A stretch of DNA of 21,102 bases from JBFMHD01 sp040752395 [NCBI: Candidatus Hydrogenedentota bacterium] (lineage in GTDB: Bacteria > JBFMHD01), in NCBI GenBank assembly GCA_040752395.1, contig JBFMHD010000016.1, positions 1 to 21,102 of the forward strand. Direction: 5' to 3'. The notes under the pieces are model-generated. The model was given only the letters and a program-made list of their open reading frames with translations. It did not search any database and was not told the origin of the DNA. Both the position numbers and the translations under genes were made by a program. Positions 8,928-15,989 of this stretch are shown here, one piece after another; the stretch's first letter is position 1, and each line of letters opens with the position of its first letter.

Positions 8928-9431
8928 TCAGTCAGCCTCCTTTCGGGCAATATACAAAGAACCGATTATTGCACAGAGTAAAATTACTGATGCAAGCTCA
9001 AATGGTAAAAGATAATCTTTTAAAAGTAGTCGCGCAATAAGACTGATATCTGATGCTTCTTTAAATTTGATTAAGTTACTGGCACCAGGCAAAAATAAGA
9101 GGATACCAAACTGAGACCAGAATATCGTAATAAATATAAGAACAAGAATAATAGAAAAAGTTTTCTGTAATTTGAGTGGATTCTTTTTATACACTGGTAT
9201 ATCGCCGACAAGAATAAGAGCAAACACAAAGACAACAAGCAAAGCACCAGCATAAACTATTATCTGAATTATCCCTAAATACTCTGCCTGGAGCACAAAA
9301 AAAATACCAGCAGTCCCTAAAAAAATTATTAAAAAAAATATAATACTATTAGCTGGTTTTTTAGCAATAATAGCAAATACTGATGAGATAATAGTAATAA
9401 GTGAAAGAATAAATACGATATAAGCTAACAT
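8928..9431 (-). CDS. nuoJ: NADH-quinone oxidoreductase subunit J
   Basis: Membrane subunit J of complex I, 167 residues with five predicted helices. The segment AEYLGIIQIIVYAGALLVVFVFALIL (about 49-74) is the highly conserved third helix of NuoJ, which carries the pi-bulge important for coupling. The gene starts 5 nt after nuoH (AAGAGTT precedes the ATG, a weak Shine-Dalgarno). In most bacteria nuoI, the two-cluster ferredoxin-like subunit, sits between nuoH and nuoJ; here there is no room for it. Confidence 0.96.
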   Translation of the reverse strand: MLAYIVFILSLITIISSVFAIIAKKPANSIIFFLIIFLGTAGIFFVLQAEYLGIIQIIVYAGALLVVFVFALILVGDIPVYKKNPLKLQKTFSIILVLIFITIFWSQFGILLFLPGASNLIKFKEASDISLIARLLLKDYLLPFELASVILLCAIIGSLYIARKEAD

Positions 9432-9436
9432 AACTC

Positions 9437-10453
9437 TTAAAACGCAATAACCAGGATAGCGCTAATCAAAAAATTTGCAAACGCTACTGGTAAAAGAATC
9501 TTCCAGTTGAGATTCATTAACTGGTCAAATCTTACCCGCGGTAAAGTAGCACGAACCCAGATAAAAAGTAATACAAAGATAGAGACTTTTAAACCAAACC
9601 AGAGTGTCCCAGGGATTAAATTGAATGGGAATATATTAAATGGCGGAAGCCAGCCACCTAAAAAAACTACCACAATTAAACAAGAAAATACTAATATATG
9701 TGCATACTCTCCCATGTAAAACATAGCAAACTTCATCGATGAATACTCGGTATGATAACCCGAGACAAGCTCGCTCTCTGCTTCAGGTAAATCAAATGGT
9801 ATCCTGTTGGTTTCAGCAAAACCACAGATAAGAAATATTATGAACCCGATTATCTGAGGAATGATAAGCCAGACTGATGATTTCTGATAATTAACTATCT
9901 CAACAAGACTTAATGATTTAGCAGATAAAGCTACTGTAAGTATAACAACACTTCCTGTGATTTCATAAGATATTAACTGAGAGGTAGCCCGAATGCCACC
10001 TAATAAAGAGTATTTAGAATTAGAAGACCAGCCGGAAAATACAATGCCATATACACCAAGTGATGAGACAGCAATTATAAAAAGTAAAGAAACATTTATG
10101 TTAGCTATATAACCAAGAGAGATTATAGGTTTCCCCAGGCAATCAACTAAAAAATAATCGCCCCAGGGGATTACACAGATACCAAGCAACGCGGCACAAA
10201 CCACGATTACAGGCGATAAAACGAATAAAAGTTTATCAGCTTTTAGCGGGATAACCTCTTCTTTAAAAAGAAGTTTTAAGCCATCTGCTATTGGTTGAAA
10301 TATACCAAAAGGACCGACAACTGATGGCCCGATTCTTCGCTGCATATCTCCTATGAGTTTTCGTTCAACGTACGGTATATAAGCAACCAGACCCATTACT
10401 ACAGAGAAAACAATAACAATTTTAATAAAGATTAAAATAATGGTTAAAATCAT
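9437..10453 (-). CDS. nuoH: NADH-quinone oxidoreductase subunit H
   Basis: Subunit H forms much of the quinone-binding chamber and the joint between membrane and peripheral arms. It is 338 residues and polytopic. Signature motifs are YVERKLIGDMQRRIGPSVVGP near residue 28, AETNRIPFDLPEAESELVSGYHTEY near 214 (the acid-rich loop facing the peripheral arm) and MGEYAHI. Full family length. Preservation of the loop that contacts NuoB/NuoD implies that a peripheral arm exists, although its genes are not in this window. The gene starts 43 nt after nuoA, where standard operons have B, C and D (and often E, F, G). Confidence 0.97.
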   Translation of the reverse strand: MILTIILIFIKIVIVFSVVMGLVAYIPYVERKLIGDMQRRIGPSVVGPFGIFQPIADGLKLLFKEEVIPLKADKLLFVLSPVIVVCAALLGICVIPWGDYFLVDCLGKPIISLGYIANINVSLLFIIAVSSLGVYGIVFSGWSSNSKYSLLGGIRATSQLISYEITGSVVILTVALSAKSLSLVEIVNYQKSSVWLIIPQIIGFIIFLICGFAETNRIPFDLPEAESELVSGYHTEYSSMKFAMFYMGEYAHILVFSCLIVVVFLGGWLPPFNIFPFNLIPGTLWFGLKVSIFVLLFIWVRATLPRVRFDQLMNLNWKILLPVAFANFLISAILVIAF

Positions 10454-10496
10454 TCTTTTTTATCCTGATATTTGACGCCTCTCAAATCCCGGTTTT

Positions 10497-10877
10497 TTAG
10501 TGACTCGCTGAACTCCTACCTTTTATCCAGTTGAATATATTTAGTTTCCAAGCAAATAAATAGCCGATAAAGAGTATAAAAATAAATATAATTATTTCTA
10601 TTAAACCGACCAATCCGAGATTATCAGAGATAAGTGCAAATGGGTATAAAAAGACTAATTCAATATCAAAGAGAAGAAAGACCAGACAGACAAGATAGAA
10701 TTTAGGTTCAAATTTAGTTTGAGCATCTTTTACAGGATCGATCCCGCATTCGTACGGCATACATTTAAAATACGTGGGCCGTTTTTTACCAAGAAACGAT
10801 GAGATAACAACAGTTCCTATGCTAAACCCAACAATCACGAGAATAAAAATTAATATCGAGAGATAATCAATAGGCAT
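10497..10877 (-). CDS. nuoA: NADH-quinone oxidoreductase subunit A
   Basis: First gene of the membrane-arm operon, encoding a three-helix subunit of 126 residues. MPYECGIDP (about 40-48), with the conserved Cys-Gly on the mobile loop near the quinone site, and LLFDIELVFLYP are both diagnostic of NuoA. The ATG at 10877 has no convincing Shine-Dalgarno and lies only about 10 nt beyond a -10-like element, so the mRNA leader may be very short. Divergent from pfp. Confidence 0.96.
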   Translation of the reverse strand: MPIDYLSILIFILVIVGFSIGTVVISSFLGKKRPTYFKCMPYECGIDPVKDAQTKFEPKFYLVCLVFLLFDIELVFLYPFALISDNLGLVGLIEIIIFIFILFIGYLFAWKLNIFNWIKGRSSASH

Positions 10878-10887
10878 AATGTACTTA

Positions 10888-10915
10888 AGACTATTTAATT
10901 CTTTATCATAGTCAA
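10888..10915 (-). promoter_or_regulatory. Putative promoter of the nuo operon
   Basis: On the minus strand TTGACT (10915-10910) is followed after 16 nt by TAGTCT (10893-10888). The -35 is 5 of 6 to consensus; the -10 keeps only the key T, A and final T. Predicted transcription start is within about 5 nt of the nuoA ATG. TTGACT recurs as the -35 candidate for ino1 and the lipoprotein gene. Confidence 0.4.
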
Positions 10916-10972
10916 TAAAAAAAATGCATCCGGCCGAAATGAGAGCGTCAATTAGGTAGATGAATTTTCATT

Positions 10973-11001
10973 TTGACAGAATAGAACCAGCGTGCTATAA
11001 T
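10973..11001 (+). promoter_or_regulatory. Consensus sigma70-type promoter of pfp
   Basis: TTGACA (10973-10978), a 17-nt spacer, then TATAAT (10996-11001), preceded by TG at 10993-10994 giving an extended -10. This is a perfect match in both hexamers. Predicted start is near 11008, giving a leader of about 85 nt. The inverted repeat ATGAATTTTCAT lies just upstream of the -35 (about 10960-10971) and could be an operator, with no further support. The strength of this promoter fits a constitutively expressed glycolytic gene. Confidence 0.75.
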
Positions 11002-11080
11002 ATATTTAACAATTGAACACCATGCAATTCCCGGCTGCACTTTTGGGACTTTGGTCTCAAGAAGATGGCAGTTTTTAAAA

Positions 11081-11085
11081 GGAGG
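11081..11085 (+). promoter_or_regulatory. Strong ribosome binding site fixing the pfp start
   Basis: GGAGG (with flanking AAAAGGAGGT) lies 7 nt before ATG 11093. It decides the start of pfp against the in-frame upstream TTG at 11051. It is the best Shine-Dalgarno in the window. Confidence 0.85.
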
Positions 11086-11092
11086 TTTTTGT

Positions 11093-12343
11093 ATGTTAAG
11101 AGGAAACGCTGTGTATGCGCAGTCAGGTGGCGTATCGAGTGTTATTAATTCTTCAGCTTATGGCGTGATTAAATCCGCTATGAAATCAGATTATATTGAA
11201 AACATTTATGGCGGGTATTTTGGTATAAATGGTATTCTTGAAGAGAATCTTATTGATTTTCAAAAAGAGTCAAAGGAAAATATTGAAGGATTGAGGTATA
11301 CTCCCTCAGCAGCACTCGGTTCCTGCAGAAAAAAATTGCCTGATATAGAGAAAAATAGAAAAGATTTTGAACGTATAATCAGTGTATTTAAAGCACATAA
11401 CATAAGATATTTTTTTTATAATGGCGGTAATGACTCTATGGATACTGCCTTTAAAATCAGCAAAGTTGCTGTTGAACTCGGGTTTGAACTGGTTGTTATC
11501 GGTATACCCAAAACCGTGGATAATGATCTACCTGAAACAGATAATTGTCCGGGTTTTGGCTCTGTAGCAAAATATAATGCTATCTCAATACTCGAGGGTG
11601 GGTATGATGTGGAATCTATGTATCGGGATTCTACAAAAGTTTTTATTCTTGAGAGTATGGGTAGACATGCAGGCTGGATCGCTGCAAGTACAGGTTTGGC
11701 TCATCGAGATGAGAAAGATGGACCACATATTATTCTTTTCCCTGAAGTACCATTTAATCAGGAGCGTTTTCTAAATAAAGTCGATGATACTTTGAGAAAC
11801 TTAGGTTTTTGCGTGGTCGCTGTTAGTGAAGGGTTAAAAGACGAAAAAGGAAATTTTGTTGCTGAATCAGGAACAAAGGATGCTTTTGGTCATGTCCAGC
11901 TCGGTGGAGCAGGAATCTATATATCAGAATTACTTAAAAATTCTATGAAATTAAAGACACACACCGCTATCCTGGATTACTGTCAGCGCTCTGGCAGACA
12001 CATAGCTTCAGCAACTGATGTTAAACAGGCAATAGCTTGCGGAGAAAAAGCCGTGGAATTGGCGACACAAGGTATCAATGCTAAAATGGTGACAATTGTA
12101 AGAGAAAGTGATAACCCTTACAAATGGTCGCTTGGTTATACAAATCTTGAAAATATTGCAAACAAAGAAAAACATCTACCCAAAGAGTATATATCAAGTG
12201 ATGGTTTTCATATTACAGATAATTTCAGAGTTTATTGTGAACCACTGATAGCAGGTGAGGATTATCCACCCTACTTGAATGGGTTACCAGTATATACCCG
12301 TCTTTTCAAACATCTTGTCCCTAAAAAATTGGGTAATTTGTAA
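11093..12343 (+). CDS. pfp: Pyrophosphate-dependent 6-phosphofructokinase
   Basis: Interconverts fructose 6-phosphate and fructose 1,6-bisphosphate in the cytosol, probably with pyrophosphate as phosphoryl donor. It has 416 residues. AQSGGVSSVINSSA near residue 9 is the phosphate-donor loop. NGGNDS (110-115) has Asp114 where ATP-dependent enzymes carry glycine, and PKTVDND (139-145) has Lys140 where they also carry glycine; both changes mark PPi-dependent PFKs. D143 and D145 are catalytic-loop residues, and MGR (189-191) binds the sugar phosphate. The start is set by a strong Shine-Dalgarno and the transcript by a consensus promoter. It converges with the lipoprotein gene across 15 nt containing the palindrome GGGTACCC (12352-12359), too short for a terminator. 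Donor specificity is inferred from the residues; the fold is certain. Confidence 0.93.
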   Translation: MLRGNAVYAQSGGVSSVINSSAYGVIKSAMKSDYIENIYGGYFGINGILEENLIDFQKESKENIEGLRYTPSAALGSCRKKLPDIEKNRKDFERIISVFKAHNIRYFFYNGGNDSMDTAFKISKVAVELGFELVVIGIPKTVDNDLPETDNCPGFGSVAKYNAISILEGGYDVESMYRDSTKVFILESMGRHAGWIAASTGLAHRDEKDGPHIILFPEVPFNQERFLNKVDDTLRNLGFCVVAVSEGLKDEKGNFVAESGTKDAFGHVQLGGAGIYISELLKNSMKLKTHTAILDYCQRSGRHIASATDVKQAIACGEKAVELATQGINAKMVTIVRESDNPYKWSLGYTNLENIANKEKHLPKEYISSDGFHITDNFRVYCEPLIAGEDYPPYLNGLPVYTRLFKHLVPKKLGNL

Positions 12344-12358
12344 TTTTAAGCGGGTACC

Positions 12359-12979
12359 CTACAAAACTTCGAAATTTGTTTCAAGATAATCTACGTCTTT
12401 TTCACTACCGAGTTGAGCAGAGATATGGGTTACGAATGTGTATTCACCTGAATCTGCTTCATCCTGAAACGTGATGCTTCTAATTATTTGATGGGTACCA
12501 GCTTTGAAGGTAAATGTTTTTTCTATAGTATTACCTACCTGTTCTCCGTTGTGAAATATTGCTATTCTCTGTTTAACTTTGATATCCTTGTTTTGCTCGG
12601 GTGCAGCAAGTGATATCTGAGTAATTAGATCAGTTTCTTCACCTGGTTTAACTTTTGTTGGCTCAACACTTATACTTGAAATATTGACCTTTATTCCATC
12701 GGCTTTACTATAATCCATTATTTTTTCAGTATTTTCTGCATCTTTCACAGTTTTAGTTTCAACCCCACCAATAATGTAACCAACTGTTCCGCCAACCACA
12801 GCACCAATAAGAGCTCCCTCAGTAGTATCATCAGATTGATGCCCGATAACTGCTCCAAGTGCAGCACCAAGAATCGTTCCCTGTACTGTTCTTTTCTGTT
12901 GAGTGCTGCTGCTTGTACAACCCGTAAGTATTAGAGAGACAATTAAGAGACTGGATATAATATTATATTGGTTTCTCAT
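12359..12979 (-). CDS. Glycine-zipper outer-membrane-type lipoprotein
   Basis: An exported lipoprotein of 206 residues and unknown specific function. The signal peptide ends in the lipobox LTGC, with lipidation expected at C21; the +2 residue is threonine, compatible with transfer to the outer membrane. Two glycine zippers follow: G34, G38, G42, G46, then G55, G59, G63, G67, G71, all spaced GxxxG. This resembles the SlyB/Rcp/YMGG family region that packs into membranes. The C-terminal part (about 85-206) has alternating beta-type residues and looks like an Ig-like sandwich. It has its own promoter candidate upstream and converges with pfp. The lipoprotein and zipper calls are firm; the role, perhaps envelope integrity, is inference. 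Confidence 0.85.
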   Translation of the reverse strand: MRNQYNIISSLLIVSLILTGCTSSSTQQKRTVQGTILGAALGAVIGHQSDDTTEGALIGAVVGGTVGYIIGGVETKTVKDAENTEKIMDYSKADGIKVNISSISVEPTKVKPGEETDLITQISLAAPEQNKDIKVKQRIAIFHNGEQVGNTIEKTFTFKAGTHQIIRSITFQDEADSGEYTFVTHISAQLGSEKDVDYLETNFEVL

Positions 12980-13023
12980 AATTCTTTTTAACCCCCTTTA
13001 ATAGCAGTTATTTAATTTAATAA

Positions 13024-13051
13024 ATTTTAATATATTTTTATAAAAAGTCAA
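13024..13051 (-). promoter_or_regulatory. Putative promoter of the lipoprotein gene
   Basis: On the minus strand TTGACT (13051-13046), 16-nt spacer, TAAAAT (13029-13024). Start near 13017, leaving a leader of about 38 nt that includes AAGGGGGT about 15 nt before the ATG. The tract is very AT-rich, so alternative -10 hexamers exist. Confidence 0.45.
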
Positions 13052-13106
13052 GTAAAATCAACATATTTCGTATCTACCCTATCTTTGGTTGAGTTTCACA
13101 ATCTTG

Positions 13107-13170
13107 CCACAACACCAATTGTTTAATTGTTTATTAGACAGCTATTGTTTTTTGGCAATTGCTGGTGTGG
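13107..13170. repeat. Imperfect 15-bp inverted repeat with 34-nt loop
   Basis: CCACAACACCAATTG (13107-13121) pairs with CAATTGCTGGTGTGG (13156-13170) at 13 of 15 positions. It lies downstream of the 294-residue gene and upstream of the lipoprotein promoter. No T-run follows on the minus strand, so a simple intrinsic terminator is not supported. It may be a small palindromic element or an attenuating hairpin. Confidence 0.4.
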
Positions 13171-13208
13171 TTTTCTGATACTTTTTACTTCTTCACCACA
13201 TATAACTG

Positions 13209-13255
13209 AGAACGTGTGAAATAATCATTATGGATACCACGTAACTCTTTTATTA
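13209..13255. repeat. Partial second copy of the 3511-3601 element
   Basis: The first 20 bases (beginning AGAACGTGTG) are identical to the left end of the 91-bp element at 3511. The remainder to 13255 matches with about six differences, ending in a shared block containing TAACTC. The right inverted end is missing: similarity stops about 18 nt before the stop codon of the 294-residue gene. The flanking ATAACTGAG on the left also occurs at the end of the other repeat type (3665-3673 and 20482-20490), so the two repeat families are partly mosaic. Confidence 0.6.
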
Positions 13256-13272
13256 GCGAGCCTGGTTACTTT

Positions 13273-14157
13273 CTATCTCATATCAGATATTCTAATTACC
13301 GTTCCGATTAGCTCTGTTTCACCACTTTTACTTATCTTTGAAATAGTTTTATTTGTTGGATCAAAAAAATAGGTATCCTCTTTTTCAGATTTTAGATATC
13401 CTTTATACGGTGTAAGTAGAAGATGTTTTTCTCTGTGTTTGGTTTTTACAATGTATAATTTCCATATACTCGGGTCTTCCAGCGGAGATGGTATTGGTAT
13501 TTCATCAACTAAAATTATACTCGAGTTTTTTAAATCTTCAGAAGATAAATCGCTTGCCGGGACTATTATCTTAATATCTTTATTTATAGTAGCATAGACC
13601 TGAGTACCTTTTGGTATTATCGCTGGTGTTCCTTGCTGGATCACAGAAACTGCAACCAAGCCGGGTAACCCTAAATATAACCCCGCGGCAGGTAGGATTA
13701 AGGCATCAGCTCTGTGTTTCTGCGATGATTTTAGTCCTATGAATATAGGTATCGGCGTATTATCCACAGCAGGTACCGTACCAAAATCTATTTTAAGTTT
13801 TCCACTACTACCCAGTATACCTTTCTTTTTAACTTTTGATAATATCGCTTCACCTTGAGTATCTTTTTTTATTATAATAATATTTTTTACCCCACACTTA
13901 TTTACGTCGTCCCCTGATACACTGGTAGCATCGGCAGAGGTGAGTGTGTTTACTTTAACATCTTCAAGAACTTTAATCGGTATCGGATCACCCTCAATAT
14001 TTATTTCAGAATTCACACTCTTTTGAAACTCAATTTTAAGTTTGGTACCTTTTGGGATACTCACAACCGCCCACAAATTTTTATCAGCAGATACCAATGG
14101 AGTTAAATAACTCGCCAGTAAGAATATATTGCATAACACAAAATTTATTTTAATCAT
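13273..14157 (-). CDS. Exported protein of unknown function with IPKGT repeats
   Basis: 294 residues beginning with a signal peptide (hydrophobic to about residue 22, likely cleavage after VSA). I do not recognise a named family. The mature N-terminal half contains an IPKGTKLKIEFQKSV segment, then GDPIPIKVLEDVKV, a lysine-rich turn and LKIDFGTVPAVDNTPIPI. This pattern recurs in uncharacterised envelope proteins of many diderms, where a polar beta domain specifies minimum solubility or assembly values; that statement is from memory of the family. A second IPKGTQVYATI motif lies near residue 182. The C-terminal part is charged with no cysteine. The start codon lies close behind a promoter-like sequence and lacks a Shine-Dalgarno. 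Confidence 0.7.
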   Translation of the reverse strand: MIKINFVLCNIFLLASYLTPLVSADKNLWAVVSIPKGTKLKIEFQKSVNSEINIEGDPIPIKVLEDVKVNTLTSADATSVSGDDVNKCGVKNIIIIKKDTQGEAILSKVKKKGILGSSGKLKIDFGTVPAVDNTPIPIFIGLKSSQKHRADALILPAAGLYLGLPGLVAVSVIQQGTPAIIPKGTQVYATINKDIKIIVPASDLSSEDLKNSSIILVDEIPIPSPLEDPSIWKLYIVKTKHREKHLLLTPYKGYLKSEKEDTYFFDPTNKTISKISKSGETELIGTVIRISDMR

Positions 14158-14162
14158 AAATT

Positions 14163-14197
14163 ATTATACTTATATCTGAGTAGGTGCTTATTATCAA
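14163..14197 (-). promoter_or_regulatory. Putative promoter of the 294-residue exported protein
   Basis: On the minus strand TTGATA (14197-14192), 17-nt spacer, TATAAG (14174-14169), immediately followed by a second -10-like TATAAT (14168-14163) only 5 nt before the ATG. Either choice places the start within a few bases of the initiation codon. Confidence 0.4.
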
Positions 14198-14204
14198 GAT
14201 TAAA

Positions 14205-14234
14205 TTATCATAGAGATTGGAATTTTTTTATTGT
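14205..14234 (+). promoter_or_regulatory. Weak promoter candidate of the phosphatidyltransferase gene
   Basis: TTATCA (14205-14210), 18-nt spacer, TATTGT (14229-14234), ending 8 nt before the GTG start at 14243. Neither hexamer is strong. Listed because the geometry repeats that of the neighbouring leaderless candidates. Confidence 0.22.
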
Positions 14235-14242
14235 AAATCTCA

Positions 14243-14830
14243 GTGGATATGTTAGATTTCAGTAGTAGCACAGAATGCTGTGACTCTATTACTTTTATGA
14301 ATGATAAAATCGTTTATATATTAAAAAAGTACAATTTTACTCCTGATAGTATCACGATTATAGGGTGTATCATTGCTTCTTTATCATTTATGTTTTATGC
14401 TAAAGGGATGTTTTTTACAGGGGGGATAGTTATGGGTATAGGCAGTTTATTTGATGCTTATGATGGTTATTATGCGAGGAAGATAAATTCAATTACCAGA
14501 TTTGGCGCTTTTCTTGATTCTAATCTTGATCGTGTCTCTGAATTCTTTATATTTTTCGGGTTGTTTTTATATTATCCGGCCAGGATTAAAATAATTATCT
14601 TTTTTACTTTATTTTTCGGTATAATGGTAAGCTACAGTAAAGCACGAGCCGAGGGGCTGGGTATAGAATGTAAAGCAGGTATCTTTAATCGTGTTGTAAG
14701 AATGAGTTTACTATTTGCCGGTTCTATATTGGGTAAAAATATTATGATATATATATTGATTTTACTCTGTCTTGGTAATTTATTAACATTTATACACCGG
14801 GTTTACCATTGTTATAAGAAACTGGTTTAA
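14243..14830 (+). CDS. CDP-alcohol phosphatidyltransferase, probable phosphatidylinositol-phosphate synthase
   Basis: Integral membrane enzyme of 195 residues that joins a CDP-activated lipid to a sugar-alcohol phosphate. The complete family signature DxxDGxxARx8GxxxDxxxD is present: D71, D74, G75, A78, R79, G88, D92 and D96, the metal and CDP ligands. About six hydrophobic segments follow the family layout. The acceptor cannot be read from the motif, but the gene is convergent with inositol-1-phosphate synthase (stops overlapping), which makes inositol phosphate the likely substrate and the product phosphatidylinositol phosphate. Glycerol phosphate (PgsA-like) is the alternative. The start is GTG 14243 or ATG 14249; neither has a good Shine-Dalgarno. 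Confidence 0.85.
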   Translation: MDMLDFSSSTECCDSITFMNDKIVYILKKYNFTPDSITIIGCIIASLSFMFYAKGMFFTGGIVMGIGSLFDAYDGYYARKINSITRFGAFLDSNLDRVSEFFIFFGLFLYYPARIKIIIFFTLFFGIMVSYSKARAEGLGIECKAGIFNRVVRMSLLFAGSILGKNIMIYILILLCLGNLLTFIHRVYHCYKKLV

Positions 14831-15930
14831 CTTAATCGTTTTCCAGAGATAAATTCATCAACCATATTTTTAGCGACAAAATCAGAGTATTGATGTGGAG
14901 GGCTTTTCATAAAATAAGCAGAGGGAGAGATTAATATTCCACCTATACCTCGATCCATTGCTACTTTCGCACACCTTATAGCATCTATAACAACACCTGC
15001 TGAATTAGGTGAATCCTCGACTGATAGTCTTAATTCGAGATTTATAGGCACATCACCAAAAATATTACCTTCCATCCTGATAAAACATATTTTGTTATCC
15101 TTAAGCCAGGGGATATAATCGCTTGGACCTATATGTATATTTTCATTTTTTAGTCTTTTATCTGTCATAGATTGAACAGCTTCGGTTTTAGATATCTTTT
15201 TACTTATTAATCTTTCGCGATTAAGCATATTAAGAAAATCAGTATTACCACCCATATTAAGCTGATAAGTTTTAGTAAGTTTAACACCTCGTTCTTTAAA
15301 TAGAGAGGTTAATGTTCTATGTATTATTGTAGCACCGATTTGTGATTTAATATCATCTCCTATAAGCGGTATATTTTTATCTTTAAACCTTTTCTGCCAG
15401 TTTTTATCGCTTGCTATAAACACAGGGATATTATTAATAAAAGCGCAATTAGCGGCGAGCGCACATTCAGCATAAAATTTTGTAGCTTCTCCTGAACCAA
15501 CAGGGAGGTAATTAAGTAATATCTCACAACCACTGTCTTTTAAAATTTTTATTATATCATTTCTATCAGGCTGTTTTGTCTTTGATACGATAAAAGTGTT
15601 ATCAGGATTATATTGTTTCATATGTTTGCTAAAACCATCAAGAACGCAGCCCATATTTACTTTAATATCTGCTCTTTCTATTCTTTTTGTAAAAATTTTC
15701 GTACAATTTGGGCTTTGAAATATAGCTTCTTTTAGAGGGCGTCCTACCTTTCGTTTATCTATATCAAAAGCACAGGCAAACTCTATAGCATTAGGGGTGT
15801 ATCCATTTATATCCCAGTGCATAATACCTATTATCTCTTTATCTTTTTTATCACTGTAATAGGATACTCCCTGCACTAAAGAGCTTGCACAATTACCAAC
15901 ACCAATGATTCCTGCTCGTATCTTTTCCAT
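14827..15930 (-). CDS. ino1: Inositol-1-phosphate synthase (mycobacterial type)
   Basis: Converts glucose 6-phosphate to myo-inositol 1-phosphate with NAD as an internal redox cofactor, in the cytosol. 367 residues, the length of the short bacterial/archaeal class. GVGNCASSLVQGV (10-22) is the NAD-binding loop. NYLPVGSGEATKFYA, GDDIKSQIGATIIHRTL and LNMGGNTDFLNML are the active-site and dimer motifs, very like the actinobacterial enzymes. Its stop codon overlaps that of the phosphatidyltransferase by 4 bp in opposite orientation. The promoter is divergent from, and interleaved with, that of the 671-residue gene; the transcription start is within a few bases of the ATG and no Shine-Dalgarno is visible. 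Confidence 0.93.
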   Translation of the reverse strand: MEKIRAGIIGVGNCASSLVQGVSYYSDKKDKEIIGIMHWDINGYTPNAIEFACAFDIDKRKVGRPLKEAIFQSPNCTKIFTKRIERADIKVNMGCVLDGFSKHMKQYNPDNTFIVSKTKQPDRNDIIKILKDSGCEILLNYLPVGSGEATKFYAECALAANCAFINNIPVFIASDKNWQKRFKDKNIPLIGDDIKSQIGATIIHRTLTSLFKERGVKLTKTYQLNMGGNTDFLNMLNRERLISKKISKTEAVQSMTDKRLKNENIHIGPSDYIPWLKDNKICFIRMEGNIFGDVPINLELRLSVEDSPNSAGVVIDAIRCAKVAMDRGIGGILISPSAYFMKSPPHQYSDFVAKNMVDEFISGKRLS

Positions 15931-15938
15931 AATTTTTT

Positions 15939-15967
15939 AATTTAAATTTTTTGTTGCTATTAGTCAA
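15939..15967 (-). promoter_or_regulatory. Putative leaderless promoter of ino1
   Basis: On the minus strand TTGACT (15967-15962), 17-nt spacer, TAAATT (15944-15939). The expected start, about 7 nt further, falls near 15932, two bases before the ATG at 15930. Its -35 lies within the spacer of the opposing promoter. Confidence 0.5.
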
Positions 15968-15982
15968 GTTTTGATTTAAAAT
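15954..15982 (+). promoter_or_regulatory. Putative leaderless promoter of the 671-residue gene
   Basis: TTGCTA (15954-15959), 17-nt spacer, TAAAAT (15977-15982), then 7 nt to ATG 15990. The start would coincide with the initiation codon. It overlaps the ino1 promoter on the other strand, so the two should compete for polymerase. Confidence 0.45.
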
Positions 15983-15989
15983 TTTTACT

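Noticed and set aside
10931-10971. Operator sites (CGGCCG and ATGAA-TT-TTCAT) between nuoA and pfp
   Set aside because: Short palindromes are expected by chance in AT-rich DNA, and there is no second copy or known regulator to support them.
11008-11092. Riboswitch in the pfp leader
   Set aside because: About 85 nt with only a 5-bp stem; no known aptamer core could be recognised.
12352-12359. GGGTACCC palindrome as a shared terminator of pfp and the lipoprotein gene
   Set aside because: The stem is only 4 bp without a loop and no T-run follows on either strand.
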